A DNA stretch of 64,000 nucleotides from Pedobacter psychrodurus (lineage in GTDB: Bacteria; Bacteroidota; Bacteroidia; Sphingobacteriales; Sphingobacteriaceae): NCBI RefSeq assembly GCF_004331735.1, contig NZ_SJSO01000001.1, positions 248,001-312,000 of the forward strand, written 5' to 3'. The notes beneath the pieces were generated by a model, which searched no databases, was not told where the DNA came from, and saw nothing but the letters and a program-made list of their open reading frames with translations. The translations under genes and the position numbers were made by a program. Position 1 is the first letter of the stretch; each line of letters begins with the position of its first letter. This document shows, piece after piece, positions 9,315 to 19,550 of this stretch.

Positions 9315-10784
9315 TTAATTCTGAACAATTAATTTATTGTTTTGAACTTCATTAGCCGATATTGGCCAAACATAACCTGCAGTATTAAATGGAATTGCAG
9401 GAGCAGTACCTTGAGATCCACTTTTTGCAACGAAGCCCGCTCCTAATCGCATTACGTCTGGAGATCTTAATCCCTCGCCTAATAACTCTATTCTTCTTTC
9501 GGTAAGAATAGTATTTTTAAGATTCGCAGGTAATAAATCTGCTGCAGGAAAAACATACCCAGGATTAGCACGTTGCCTAACCGCAGTTAGCAATGCGATA
9601 GATCTTACAGGATCGGTTACCACCGTAGCTTCTGCTAAGTTTAATAAAACCTCAGCATATCTAATTACAGGAACATAATCTGTATATGGAGATGGTCTCT
9701 TAAACTTGGTTAAATAGGTATTAGCGCCCGAAACTGTTGTTAAACTTTTTCTAGCATCAGTTGAAGCGGCTGCAAAAGCTGCATTACTAAAAATCCCGGT
9801 AGGGTTTAAGAAAAACTCTTCATTACCACCTGCTCCATTCGGAGTAACATTATAGTAATATGCCAATTGATTTTGTGTGCCAGGAGCATCAAGATCGGCC
9901 ATAGGCAAAGTTAATGCAACTTCAGTAGCCGTTGCATTACCAGTATAAGTTCCGCCAAAAAGCGTAGAAACATTACTTTCTAACTTCAAAGGAGCACCCG
10001 TTGTAGCTTGAAATGGAGCTGTTGCACTCACAATCTTATTTGCTTCAGTTACTACAGCGGGCAAATTGCCCATTGAGAGGTATACCCGGGTTTTAAATGC
10101 AATTGCGGTATTTCTTGATGCCCTAGTTGCAGTTAAAGTTAAAGCTAAATCGGGCTCGGCCTCGTTTAAGTCTTTTAAAATTTGGGTATAAACTTCTGCT
10201 ACTGTACTTCTTTTTAAATCGTTACCTGTTAAATCCTTTTCGCCTCTAAGTCTCAGCGGCACGCCCAAACTAGCACCGGCATCGGTTATATAAGGTTTAG
10301 CATATAACTGCAATAGGCTATAATAGCATAGGGCACGCAAAAATTTGGCTTCAGCAACATATTGTTTTGCTAATGCAGGGGTAAGTAAAGATGAATTGGC
10401 ATTTACGCCTTCGAGAACCAGGTTAGCCCTGTTTATCGCAGCATAAACTGCACCCCATAAATTAACAACCTCATTGGTGTTCGAAGTTAAATTGAACCTC
10501 CAGGTATCTAAACCTGTTACCCCGTTTGGTTTGTTTACAATAAAGTCCTCTCCGCGGATATCGTTATAGATTAAGTATCTTCCTCCGTAAAATTGACCAT
10601 TTTTTACTCCTGCATAAATACCATTAACCTGAGATAAAATTCTTGAAGGATTTGAAAAGGCATCTTCAATAGGCAAGGATGTATCGGGTGCGGCATTTAA
10701 GAAATCCTTTTTACATGATGTTGCAAAGAAAAACGGTGCGACAAGAAAAAGGTATTTTACTTTATTATTTATTTTAATTTTCAT
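9315..10784 (-). CDS. SusD/RagB-type nutrient-binding lipoprotein, locus 2
   Basis: Partner lipoprotein of the SusC transporter encoded 12 nt upstream. The signal peptide ends FFFATSC with Cys24 as lipid site, then KKDF, matching the charged post-Cys pattern of surface lipoproteins. The 489 residues show the RagB/SusD layout: an N-terminal domain with LNAAPDTSLP and IYAGVKNG, the helical AEAKFLRALCYYSLLQLYA segment (about 148-166) typical of the family, and a C-terminal PVIRYAEVLLNLAEA plus LTERRIELLGEG signature. The frame is intact and substrate specificity cannot be read from it. Confidence 0.93.
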   Translation of the reverse strand: MKIKINNKVKYLFLVAPFFFATSCKKDFLNAAPDTSLPIEDAFSNPSRILSQVNGIYAGVKNGQFYGGRYLIYNDIRGEDFIVNKPNGVTGLDTWRFNLTSNTNEVVNLWGAVYAAINRANLVLEGVNANSSLLTPALAKQYVAEAKFLRALCYYSLLQLYAKPYITDAGASLGVPLRLRGEKDLTGNDLKRSTVAEVYTQILKDLNEAEPDLALTLTATRASRNTAIAFKTRVYLSMGNLPAVVTEANKIVSATAPFQATTGAPLKLESNVSTLFGGTYTGNATATEVALTLPMADLDAPGTQNQLAYYYNVTPNGAGGNEEFFLNPTGIFSNAAFAAASTDARKSLTTVSGANTYLTKFKRPSPYTDYVPVIRYAEVLLNLAEATVVTDPVRSIALLTAVRQRANPGYVFPAADLLPANLKNTILTERRIELLGEGLRSPDVMRLGAGFVAKSGSQGTAPAIPFNTAGYVWPISANEVQNNKLIVQN

Positions 10785-10796
10785 GATCTCTAATTT

Positions 10797-13700
10797 TTAA
10801 AATCCAACATTAATACCAAAAGTAAATGTTCTGCCTGATGGCACAGAGTTTCTATCTACACCAGGAGCAAGGTTACCACTATTTCCAGTTGCTGTAGAGT
10901 TTCCGTTTACAGAAACCTCTGGATCTGGTCCTGGATAATCTGATATAATCCAAAGGTTGCTAGATTGAGCATATACTCTAATGTTCGAAACGCCATATTT
11001 ACTTAAAAGTGTTTTTGGCAGTGTATAACCCAAAGCTAAGTTTCTAACTTTTAAGAAATTACCAGAGAAAACATTTTGAGATTGTGCAAAAGCTGATCCA
11101 TTTGAAGTATTATCTCCATAAACCAAACGAGGAATATCCGTTACCTGTCCAGGGGTAGTCCACCTGTTCAACACACCTGCTTCATTGTTCCAAAAACGTT
11201 GATCGCGCAGCCCTGCTAATGATCCATAATAAATTTTATTACCGCCAGAGAAAGTTAAGCCCAAGGTAAGGTCGAAGTTTTTATAACGGAAGTTATTGTC
11301 AAGACCGCCAAACCATTTCGGAATTGAAGGTCCGTCAATTACAGCATCAAGCGCGGCATCAATTGCAGGTGCATTTTGACCTGCCTTAGGCCCATCAAGG
11401 TATTGATAACGGGCAGCTGTTGCTCTTTGGAAACTGAATCTCAATTTTTCACCATTTCTATTGATAAAAATTCTTTCTCCGGTTGCGGGATCAACTCCAG
11501 CTGTTTGTACGGTATAAATTGATCCGATTGGATAACCTACACGAGTAATGTTTGCTGTTTCTAAAGAGGTGGCACCAAAAAGATCTGCATTGTTATTACC
11601 TAAGGCAGTAACTTCATTTTTTAGTGTACTAAATGTAAAAGTGCTCGACCATGTGAAATCATCAGTATCGATGTTCCTCGAATTTACAGTGAATTCAAGT
11701 CCTTTATTATACATTTTCCCAACGTTTGTTGTGATGGCATTACCTGGAACACCTTTTGAAGGTGCCTGAGGAGCATTTTGAACCAGATTATCGATATTAT
11801 TATGATAATAATCAACCTCCAAAGAGAACCTACCGTCTAAAAACTCTAAATTAACACCAACATCCGCCTTTTTACTGGTTTCCCATTGAAGATCAGGATT
11901 ACCCGCCTGAGCGAATGATAACGCTGCATCAGATCCGTATAAACCTGGATTATACAAAAATAGAGAAGGATAATTACCAATATTAATGTTACCAACCTCG
12001 CCATAACTACCACGCAATTTAATACGGGTCAATACTTTGCTTAAGCCTGAGTTTTTATAAAAACCTTCCTCAGAGATTGCCCAACCTGCTGAAGCACCTC
12101 CAAAGTTACCATACTTATTACCTGCTGATAAGCCAGAATAACCATCTCTTCTGAATGAACCAGATAAGTAATATTTTTTCTTATAGTCGTAGCTTAAACT
12201 TCCGAAATAAGACCGGAATGAATTATCGCCTTGTACTAATCCCGATGGGGTAATAATACCAAAGGCGCCTTGATATACTTTAATGAAAGGATCAATTACG
12301 TTTTGTCTGGTAGCGCCATAACCATCCGATTTTGTTTGTTGATCTTCAGCACCAATTAAAGCGCCTAAGCTATGATCGCCAAAGGTGTTTGCATAGTTTA
12401 GGGTATTAGACCAGTTCCACCTTGCATTCTTAACAAAACTACTGGTAGCACCACCATTATAAGCAACACCATCGCCCTGTAAACGGTTCACAAAAGCGTT
12501 ATTATCGATCTTTAAATTATCTAATCCGTAAGTCGTTTTAAAACTCAATCCTTTAACCAATTGAATAGAGGCATAAACATTAGCAATAATCCGATCACTT
12601 TCTGATGTATTTTTATCCTCATTTACCAGAACTGCAGCATTTGGATAATTCGAAGCAATTGTATTTGCGCCTAAACCAACAGCATTTCCATTCATGTTAT
12701 AAGATCCATCTTCATTATAAGCGGCAACGTTAGGGGGCAATACAATAGCTAACCTACCCAAACCTACAGTTGAAAAGGTTTGCCCAGGAAGCGAGCCCGT
12801 GTTTGGAGCACGGTTCATGGTATTACTATAAGAAAAATTAGTTCCGATAGTTACATTCTTAAATAACTTATGATCTAAATTTACCCTGCCATTTTTTCTT
12901 TCGAACGAATTCCCCAAAATAAAGCCTTCTTGATTGCTATAACCAAGCGAAACATAATATGATGTTTTTTCGTTTGCTCCAGAAAAGTTTAAGGCATGGT
13001 TTTGAGATGTCGCCGTTCTATAGGCATAATCATACCAATTGGTTTCTACCTGAGATCCATCTGATTTTGTTTGTAGAAAAAACGCTGGGGCCTGGCCGAT
13101 ATTAGTTCTAGACTCATTTTTGATCTGAACATATTCTGCCGCATTTAATAAAGGAGTTAAGTTTTGAGCCTTTGTAGAACCCACCCATCCTTCATAGTTA
13201 ATTTTAGTACTGCCTTGCTTTCCTTTTTTTGTGGTAATTACGACAACACCGTTGGCTGCTCTAGAACCATAGATTGCAGATGATGCCGCATCTTTTAAGA
13301 TATCGATTGATTCGATATCAGCAGGGTTGATGTCTCCCAATGCATTACCTGCTGCACTGTTGGCCGATTGATCGCCTGTAAATACAGGAATACCATCAAC
13401 AATGATTAAGGGATAAGAACTTAAAGAGATAGAGTTAAAACCACGCACCCTAAAAACAGGAGGATTGTTCAGTACGCCGTTTGGCTGAATGATGTTTACA
13501 CCTGCCGCTTTACCTGCTAATGCTTGTTCAAAACTCTGAACAGGTAAGTTTTTAAGTTTTTCACCACTTACACTCGCTATTGACCCGGTAACATCTCTTT
13601 TTGATTGTGTGGTATAACCGGTTACGACTACATCAGATAATGTTTTAGAATCGCTTTTTAACTGTACGTTAACCACATTACTACCGCCAATAGCTTTTGT

Positions 13701-13943
13701 TTGGCTTAAGAAACCTATATAAGAGAATTCTAGTGCGGTTGCTTGGTTGTTCACTTTAAGTGAATACCTACCATCTGCACCTGAAGTGGTTCCGCCAGTT
13801 GCACCTTTGATTTTTACACTTACGCCAGGGAGTGGTAATCCATCTTCCTGAGCCGTAACTGTTCCAGTGATTGTTCGATCTTGCGCTATTGCTGAGGTGG
13901 CAATAAATAGCAATATGAACAAACTTTGTAGAAGTTTTTTCAT
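10797..13943 (-). CDS. SusC/RagA-type TonB-dependent outer-membrane transporter, locus 2
   Basis: TonB-dependent importer of 1048 residues. The signal peptide and start of the regulatory-like domain (to about residue 43) are identical to locus 1 apart from one residue. Divergence then begins abruptly (IKGATGG versus IKDASNS). A TonB-box-like LSDVVVTGY precedes the plug, which carries PLIIVDGIPV and DIESIDILKDAASSAIYGSRA with NGVVVITTKKG. The barrel ends TFGINVGF. No STN domain is present. The abrupt change from near-identity to ordinary family similarity suggests a recombination boundary inside the gene near 13813. Confidence 0.93.
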   Translation of the reverse strand: MKKLLQSLFILLFIATSAIAQDRTITGTVTAQEDGLPLPGVSVKIKGATGGTTSGADGRYSLKVNNQATALEFSYIGFLSQTKAIGGSNVVNVQLKSDSKTLSDVVVTGYTTQSKRDVTGSIASVSGEKLKNLPVQSFEQALAGKAAGVNIIQPNGVLNNPPVFRVRGFNSISLSSYPLIIVDGIPVFTGDQSANSAAGNALGDINPADIESIDILKDAASSAIYGSRAANGVVVITTKKGKQGSTKINYEGWVGSTKAQNLTPLLNAAEYVQIKNESRTNIGQAPAFFLQTKSDGSQVETNWYDYAYRTATSQNHALNFSGANEKTSYYVSLGYSNQEGFILGNSFERKNGRVNLDHKLFKNVTIGTNFSYSNTMNRAPNTGSLPGQTFSTVGLGRLAIVLPPNVAAYNEDGSYNMNGNAVGLGANTIASNYPNAAVLVNEDKNTSESDRIIANVYASIQLVKGLSFKTTYGLDNLKIDNNAFVNRLQGDGVAYNGGATSSFVKNARWNWSNTLNYANTFGDHSLGALIGAEDQQTKSDGYGATRQNVIDPFIKVYQGAFGIITPSGLVQGDNSFRSYFGSLSYDYKKKYYLSGSFRRDGYSGLSAGNKYGNFGGASAGWAISEEGFYKNSGLSKVLTRIKLRGSYGEVGNINIGNYPSLFLYNPGLYGSDAALSFAQAGNPDLQWETSKKADVGVNLEFLDGRFSLEVDYYHNNIDNLVQNAPQAPSKGVPGNAITTNVGKMYNKGLEFTVNSRNIDTDDFTWSSTFTFSTLKNEVTALGNNNADLFGATSLETANITRVGYPIGSIYTVQTAGVDPATGERIFINRNGEKLRFSFQRATAARYQYLDGPKAGQNAPAIDAALDAVIDGPSIPKWFGGLDNNFRYKNFDLTLGLTFSGGNKIYYGSLAGLRDQRFWNNEAGVLNRWTTPGQVTDIPRLVYGDNTSNGSAFAQSQNVFSGNFLKVRNLALGYTLPKTLLSKYGVSNIRVYAQSSNLWIISDYPGPDPEVSVNGNSTATGNSGNLAPGVDRNSVPSGRTFTFGINVGF

Positions 13944-14012
13944 AAAAAATAATTTAGTTTAGTTAATAATAATCCAATATATGATTTAGCATTGTGTAAT
14001 GCAAATTTTACA
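13813..14012 (-). repeat. 200-bp conserved leader plus susC front, copy 2
   Basis: Partner of 8842-9041: same length, about four mismatches, no gap. It spans the susC 5' coding end and the leader with its promoter. Confidence 0.9.
13974..14005 (-). promoter_or_regulatory. Putative promoter of SusC/D locus 2
   Basis: On the minus strand TTTG (14005-14002), 20 nt, then TATATTGG (13981-13974). This is one mismatch from the TAnnTTTG consensus and equivalent to the locus 1 promoter. Confidence 0.45.
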
Positions 14013-14145
14013 ATTTTAAATTTGCATTATTCAACCGAAATCAAAGCTTGTAAAGAGCAGATTAGCTTCATTTAGCCAAAAAACCTGCTTTTTTGTTAAA
14101 ATTAAAGGAAATAATATTTGTTAATTGAGTAAATAAAATCGCAAT

Positions 14146-14313
14146 CTACAATTGTGGTGGTTCTGCCAATTGTAATTTGACTTTAACGATTATGCCGGAA
14201 AAGAAGGATAGATAATCCCTTCTCACAGGGATTTTAGCAACAATTCGATCGTATGTTATTGCTAAGGCTGCAATAAACGGCCATACAGGCGAACTCCGTA
14301 GAGGTTTTTTCAT
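14146..14313 (-). pseudogene. Decayed 5' end of a fifth susC gene
   Basis: Reading from an ATG at 14313 gives 55 codons that start MKKPLRSSPVWPFIAALAI and still track the MKKLLQSLFILLFIATSAIA signal peptide and following DRTI of the neighbouring SusC proteins. Homology then fades and a stop follows. The leader upstream (14314-14385) also resembles the locus 1/2 leader, including the TTTAGTTTAGTTAATAATA stretch seen on the plus strand. The rest of the gene is absent: only about 130 bp separate this fragment from the intact locus 2 leader. Confidence 0.75.
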
Positions 14314-14385
14314 AAAAAATTTTAGTTTAGTTAATAATAGCTCAATATATAACTAAATATAACCCTATGCAAACTTTGCAACATA

Positions 14386-14738
14386 AAATATTTAATGTTT
14401 TTTCATAGAAAAGAGAAAAAAAATCAATTATTACAAAACACAAAGCTTAAATAGGCAAAATATTGAAAGAAATGAATAATCCAACGAAATTCGCACCTGT
14501 TTTAAAACAAATACAATTACATTTAATAGAGTGTGAATACTTGTAAAGTATCCTTAATTAATAACCCCTGATACAATAAATCAGTAGAGTTTTACTCTTA
14601 AGTATTTCGTGTTGGGCTATATATAACTCGTTGAGATGGAGCTGTAAGCATTTTGTAATAGATGCATAAAAGATCCATTAATATCTATTTTAAGGCACTG
14701 ATGGTTAATTGGTCTACATACAATAACCTATTTCAAAA
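14386..14738. other. Intergenic DNA without recognisable gene
   Basis: AT-rich spacer between the susC remnant and the locus 3 terminator. It holds no open frame longer than about 25 codons that resembles a protein, and no tRNA or clear repeat. It may be further decayed SusC/D material, but no similarity can be shown by eye. Confidence 0.5.
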
Positions 14739-14740
14739 AA

Positions 14741-14763
14741 AAGGAGGCTATTTAGGCCTCCTT
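14741..14763 (-). terminator. Terminator of SusC/D locus 3
   Basis: AAGGAGGC pairs with GCCTCCTT across a short loop. On the minus strand it is followed by an eight-base T-run, 22 nt after the susD stop. Confidence 0.85.
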
Positions 14764-14785
14764 CAAAATTTAATTATTTTTTTTA

Positions 14786-16291
14786 TTATGGATTTTGTGG
14801 TCCAATATTTGGGTTGGCGTTTAATTCCGCACGTGGTATAAGGAATAAGAATCTTGGATCACCAGCAGGAATTTCCATAACGTTAGCCACAGAAGTAGCA
14901 ACATAATTTGGAACAACAGTCCTATTTAATCCCTGATTTAAACGTTTCAAATCTAAATATCTAAAACCTTCTCCCCAAAGTTCAGTTCTGCGGTTAACCA
15001 TAATTTCATTGATTAATGCTGCACCAGTTTGAGTAGATTTAACTGCGCTTAAATCTCTTTTAGAGACAAAAGTGAATAAAGCCGTCTGAGCCAATGCATC
15101 TTGAGTATTTCTAGCATAAGCTTCCGCTAAAATTAAATGCATTTCAGCACTTCTCATCCAAGGCACATCGCCTAAAGATGGATCTCCAATTGCTTTAACA
15201 GAGAATTTTCTAGTCATGTATGGTCTTCTAGTAAATGTAGTAAGAGGCAGTGGAAAGTTAGTTGCATTTGGCGCAGGTTCCCACATTTTCTTTCTTACAT
15301 CTGTAGCAGAAATCAGATCGTACAACGCAGAGTTTATCATCTTCGGCGTGCCACGCTGATAACTTGAATTTGCATTATAAGCAATCTGCGCATAAAAAGA
15401 TCCGAAAGTATCACCTTGCTCTGTTGTTGGGTTTGAACCCCACATATATTCTGATAAGGCAATATTATTGAAACCGGTTTGGTAATCTGCTTGACTCATT
15501 AAGGGAAATAAATTACCGTCAATTACTTCTTTTGCATATTTGATTGCAGTTGGATAATCTTGCATAGTTAAGGCCACCCTGGCTCTTAAACCTTTAGATA
15601 CCCATACTCCAGCATGTGTTTTGTTAGGAACAGTTGTTACGTTTAATGCAATAGCAGCATCTAAATCAGCAACAATAGCTGCATAAACAGCTTCTACACT
15701 TACCCTCGGCATTCTTGTATCGGTAGATTTCAACGGAAGTGGAACTGCTAGCTGATTATTTGGCTTTGCAGCTGCATTATACCTAGTTCCGTAAAATTGC
15801 ACCAAATAAGAATAAGAATAAGCTCTAAGAGTTAAAGCTTCCGCTTTTATTCTTGCTTTTTCTGCCGGTGTACCTTCTGCAGCGTCGATATTATCGATGA
15901 TGTAATTGGCATTACCGATCATTCTAAAAAATGTTCTGTAATAATATTCGTTACTTCCAGCGTTATCTGTACGAGCTGCCAGATAATTCCCCTCACCTGT
16001 TGAGGTAAACCATGTAGCTGCAGCTTGGTGTAAATCTTCACCCATAAAGTCGATTCCTAACAGGATACCGGCAACACCTGGTTTACCTTGAACATTACTG
16101 GTTGTTGCAGTCGTTCTTTCGAACATATAACGATAAATACCATTCAATGCAACACTTGCGTTAGCAGTACTTGAAAATATAGCCGTGTTATCTACTCTAT
16201 CAGTTGGTTGAGTTTGAAGATATTCTTTTTTACAGCCTGATCCGGCTAAAATGGTAGCGGCTAAAATTGCTGAATAAATTATCTTTTTCAT
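14786..16291 (-). CDS. SusD/RagB-type nutrient-binding lipoprotein, locus 3
   Basis: A 501-residue substrate-binding lipoprotein. The signal peptide ends LAGSGC (Cys20) followed by KKEYLQTQPTDR, typical for RagB/SusD. The family helix KAEALTLRAYSYSYLVQFYG lies at about 150-170, MRSAEMHLILAEAYARN at about 380-395, and NRRTELWGEGFRYLDLKRL near the C-terminus. It is 27 nt downstream of its susC. No premature stop or frameshift is seen. Ligand unknown. Confidence 0.93.
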   Translation of the reverse strand: MKKIIYSAILAATILAGSGCKKEYLQTQPTDRVDNTAIFSSTANASVALNGIYRYMFERTTATTSNVQGKPGVAGILLGIDFMGEDLHQAAATWFTSTGEGNYLAARTDNAGSNEYYYRTFFRMIGNANYIIDNIDAAEGTPAEKARIKAEALTLRAYSYSYLVQFYGTRYNAAAKPNNQLAVPLPLKSTDTRMPRVSVEAVYAAIVADLDAAIALNVTTVPNKTHAGVWVSKGLRARVALTMQDYPTAIKYAKEVIDGNLFPLMSQADYQTGFNNIALSEYMWGSNPTTEQGDTFGSFYAQIAYNANSSYQRGTPKMINSALYDLISATDVRKKMWEPAPNATNFPLPLTTFTRRPYMTRKFSVKAIGDPSLGDVPWMRSAEMHLILAEAYARNTQDALAQTALFTFVSKRDLSAVKSTQTGAALINEIMVNRRTELWGEGFRYLDLKRLNQGLNRTVVPNYVATSVANVMEIPAGDPRFLFLIPRAELNANPNIGPQNP

Positions 16292-16318
16292 ATCTATTTT
16301 GATATTAATATTTAAAAC

Positions 16319-19300
16319 TTAAAAAGAAGCATTTAAACCTACACTTAGGATTCTTGCTTGTGGGTACACATTAGCATTTGTTCCATCGAAAGATTCTGAA
16401 GGATTTAACCCTTTTCTTTTTGAGAATAAATGTAAATTTTCGCCCGTAACGAACAATCTCGCATTGGAAACATCAATTTTCTTCAACCAGTTTTGAGGTA
16501 AGCTGTAAGATAAATTAACGTTACGAATTGCCAAGTACGATGCATCAATTAGCCATCGTGTTGATGTTGCATTGATGTTAACAGAGTTACCAAAATCAGC
16601 TCTTGGAATGCTACTTGTAGTGTTCGTTTGTGTCCAAGCACCAAGTAAATCTTTATGCAAAGCAGATCCATAAGAACCTGTACTCATTAAGCCTTGATAG
16701 TTACCATCGTAAAATTTACCACCAATCTGATAGTTAACTAAAACAGATAATGATAAGTTTTTATAAGAGAATGTGTTTGTAAATGATCCCATTAAATCTG
16801 GAATAGCAGATCCAGAACGATCAAAAACTGCATTTGACTGATTAATAGTGTACTCCACACCATTTACAGTTCTTTTATTTGCTGCTGCGATTGTCTGCGT
16901 TGGATCAGGAATATAAAGTGCGGCACCATCTTTAGGGTCAACACCAGCATATTGTCTCAACCAAAACTGATAGTAATCATATCCAACCTCTCTTCTTTTT
17001 GTTCCACTAACAAGAGTTGGTGTTTCAGCTGGCAATTTGGTTACTTTATTTTTAAGGAAAGTCCAGTTAGTAACTAAATTCCATTTAAAGTCTTTTGATC
17101 TTACGATATCAGCACCTAATAAAATCTCCACACCTGAATTATACATTGAACCAACATTTTGGTTAATTGATGTAACTGGATCAGAAATTGGTTGAGGAAC
17201 ACTAAATAATAAGTCATTTACTGTTTTCTTGAAAAACTCTACCTCACCATAAATTCTTCTTTTAAACAAAGAGAAATTAACGCCCGTATTAAATGTATTT
17301 TGAGATTCCCACTTCAAATTTGGATTTGCAGTAGATGCTAAAAGTGCTCCTGGCTCTGAACCGTTGTTCCATCCTAGATCATAAAATGCTCTATCTAAAT
17401 AGTAACCATCTAACAGGTTATTACCAACTTGACCATAAGATGCTTTTAATCTTAAATCATCGATCCAATTAACATTGGTCAAGAAGTCTTTGTTTATCGA
17501 CCATGATCCACCTACTGAGAAGAAATTTCCCCATCTTGTGTTAGAACCTAATCTAGAAGAACCATCACGTCTTAAAGACGCATCAAAGAAATATTTTTCT
17601 TTGTAGTTGTAGCTGGCTTTTGAAAAATAAGATTCAATTTTATCGTTATCAGCTTGGCCACCTGAACTATTTGCAGTTACAAAGTTTGGAAATTCTGTGT
17701 TACCTTGTAAAATTAAACCTGTTCTACTTGCATTAAATGTACGGTAGTTATAATCATAGTTTTCGTGTCCAATTAATGCGGAGATTGTGTGATCACCAAT
17801 TGTTTTATTGTAGTTTACGATTTGGTTGAAAGTATATGATCTAATGGTGTTGTTACTTTGAGATTTGTATCCATTCTGAGTAACACCATCTCCAACAATC
17901 GGATTCCAGTAAGTATCTCCATTGTTATTTCTTAGATCGATACTGAATGTAGGCATGAAAGTGAAGTCTTTTAAAAATTTAACTTCGACGAAAGTTCTTG
18001 CACTTATTTGATTTCTTCTTGTTAAATACTCATTCAACATAGTTTCGTAAACTACATGCCTACCAGGTGAAGCACCTTGAGGACGAATGATCGCACCTGG
18101 GTGGTTACCATAATCATACAATTGCTCACCCGTTAAATTATTGATGATTGGTTTTCCTGTAGCATCGAAAGCGTGAACGGGATAAATTGGACCAATACCT
18201 CTAGTGAAGGAAAATGCGTTTATGAAACTAGCTCCACTACCAGTAAAAGAGTCGTTAGCCGTGTTGGCCGTAGTCATCGATCCTGAAATATTTAAACCTG
18301 TTCTTAGCCACGGCTTGATTTGAGAATTTACGTTGATACGAGCATTGAAACGTTGAAAATCAGATTTGATATTAAAACCTTGATCATTTAAATAGCCCAT
18401 TGAAACGAAAAAGTCCGATTTTTCTGTTTTACCAGAAAAACTTAAATTAGCATCGGTTCTTTTTCCTTGTCTTGCCATTGCGTCATACCAATCAAAATCA
18501 TCATATAATAATGATGCATTAGGATTAAGTTTGCCATCAGCACCCACAACTTGGTTACCTGGTACATTAAATGGGTTGTAAAATAAGTTAGTAAACACAT
18601 CTGTTGAAGCTTTTGTAGAAGCAGCAGCTTCAGAAAGCGCAGGAGATGCATTATACATTAGGTTATTTTTAATACCCTGCCATACTAACGGATAGTACTC
18701 GTATGCATTAACACGCTCGTATTCTGGAATTCCTCTTTCTGAAAAGCCCTGAACAATACTTGCGTTAACCGTTGGCTGTAAAGATTTACCTCTTTTAGTA
18801 GTAATGATAATTACACCATTCGCACCTCTTGAACCATATAAAGCAGATGATGACGCATCTTTTAATACAGAGATACTTTCGATATCATTTTGGTTAATAT
18901 CGCCAATACTTCCATCGTAAACAGATCCATCTAATACATAAAGCGGTGTGTTTGATGCAGAAAATGAGCCAAAGCCACGAATTCTGATTCCGGCAGAGCT
19001 TCCTGGCTGACCATTAGAAGCACCTACACTAATACCCGGAGCCGATCCTTGTAGGGCAGCTGTAACATTGGTTACTGTTCTGCTTTCTAAATCTTTAGAA
19101 TTAATGGTAGAAACCGAACCTGTAATAGATTCTTTTTTCTGAGTACCATAAGCCACAACAACCACATCAGCAAGACTCTTCGAATCAGAAGCTAATCCCA
19201 CGTTCAGGGTGTTGGATGAAGGAACATTGACTGTTTTACTTGTAAAGCCGATATAAGAAAATTGGATTGCTGTAACCGCAGAGCCGATTCGCAGGGAGTA

Positions 19301-19477
19301 TTTTCCGTCAGCGCCTGTTACTGCTACTGCTTGCGAGCCAATGGCCCTAACACTTACACCTGGAAGAGGGATGTTATCCTCAGCAGATGTTACTGTTCCG
19401 GTAATTGTTCGTTCTTGAGCTATTGCATTAAATGCAAAAAACAAAAGCACAAACAAACTTTGTAGAAGTTTTTTCAT
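16319..19477 (-). CDS. SusC/RagA-type TonB-dependent outer-membrane transporter, locus 3
   Basis: A 1052-residue TonB-dependent importer when started at the ATG at 19477. The frame is open 24 codons farther, but the MKKLLQSLFVLLFFAFNAIAQ signal peptide marks the true start, as in the sister genes. The regulatory-like domain spans about 24-110, the TonB-box-like LADVVVVAYG follows, and the plug carries PLYVLDGSVYD, DIESISVLKDASSSALYGSRG and NGVIIITTKRG. The barrel ends SVGLNASF. No STN domain. Its promoter and leader differ from loci 1-2 but match locus 4. Confidence 0.93.
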   Translation of the reverse strand: MKKLLQSLFVLLFFAFNAIAQERTITGTVTSAEDNIPLPGVSVRAIGSQAVAVTGADGKYSLRIGSAVTAIQFSYIGFTSKTVNVPSSNTLNVGLASDSKSLADVVVVAYGTQKKESITGSVSTINSKDLESRTVTNVTAALQGSAPGISVGASNGQPGSSAGIRIRGFGSFSASNTPLYVLDGSVYDGSIGDINQNDIESISVLKDASSSALYGSRGANGVIIITTKRGKSLQPTVNASIVQGFSERGIPEYERVNAYEYYPLVWQGIKNNLMYNASPALSEAAASTKASTDVFTNLFYNPFNVPGNQVVGADGKLNPNASLLYDDFDWYDAMARQGKRTDANLSFSGKTEKSDFFVSMGYLNDQGFNIKSDFQRFNARINVNSQIKPWLRTGLNISGSMTTANTANDSFTGSGASFINAFSFTRGIGPIYPVHAFDATGKPIINNLTGEQLYDYGNHPGAIIRPQGASPGRHVVYETMLNEYLTRRNQISARTFVEVKFLKDFTFMPTFSIDLRNNNGDTYWNPIVGDGVTQNGYKSQSNNTIRSYTFNQIVNYNKTIGDHTISALIGHENYDYNYRTFNASRTGLILQGNTEFPNFVTANSSGGQADNDKIESYFSKASYNYKEKYFFDASLRRDGSSRLGSNTRWGNFFSVGGSWSINKDFLTNVNWIDDLRLKASYGQVGNNLLDGYYLDRAFYDLGWNNGSEPGALLASTANPNLKWESQNTFNTGVNFSLFKRRIYGEVEFFKKTVNDLLFSVPQPISDPVTSINQNVGSMYNSGVEILLGADIVRSKDFKWNLVTNWTFLKNKVTKLPAETPTLVSGTKRREVGYDYYQFWLRQYAGVDPKDGAALYIPDPTQTIAAANKRTVNGVEYTINQSNAVFDRSGSAIPDLMGSFTNTFSYKNLSLSVLVNYQIGGKFYDGNYQGLMSTGSYGSALHKDLLGAWTQTNTTSSIPRADFGNSVNINATSTRWLIDASYLAIRNVNLSYSLPQNWLKKIDVSNARLFVTGENLHLFSKRKGLNPSESFDGTNANVYPQARILSVGLNASF

Positions 19478-19516
19478 GAAATTTAAGTTAGTTAATGATA
19501 TAGTTATTTGAAGCGC

Positions 19517-19550
19517 TAAATATAACGCAGATAACCAACAATTTAACAAA
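19517..19550 (-). promoter_or_regulatory. Putative promoter of SusC/D locus 3
   Basis: On the minus strand TTTG (19550-19547), 22 nt, then TATATTTA (19524-19517), one mismatch from TAnnTTTG. The same boxes and spacing occur before locus 4, with the sequence around both boxes also conserved (TTAAATTGTT after TTTG, GCGCT after the -7 box). Confidence 0.55.

Noticed and set aside
14472..14546. Tiny frame MNNPTKFAPVLK... in the spacer before locus 3
   Set aside because: 24 codons, no promoter, no family; not enough to support a gene.
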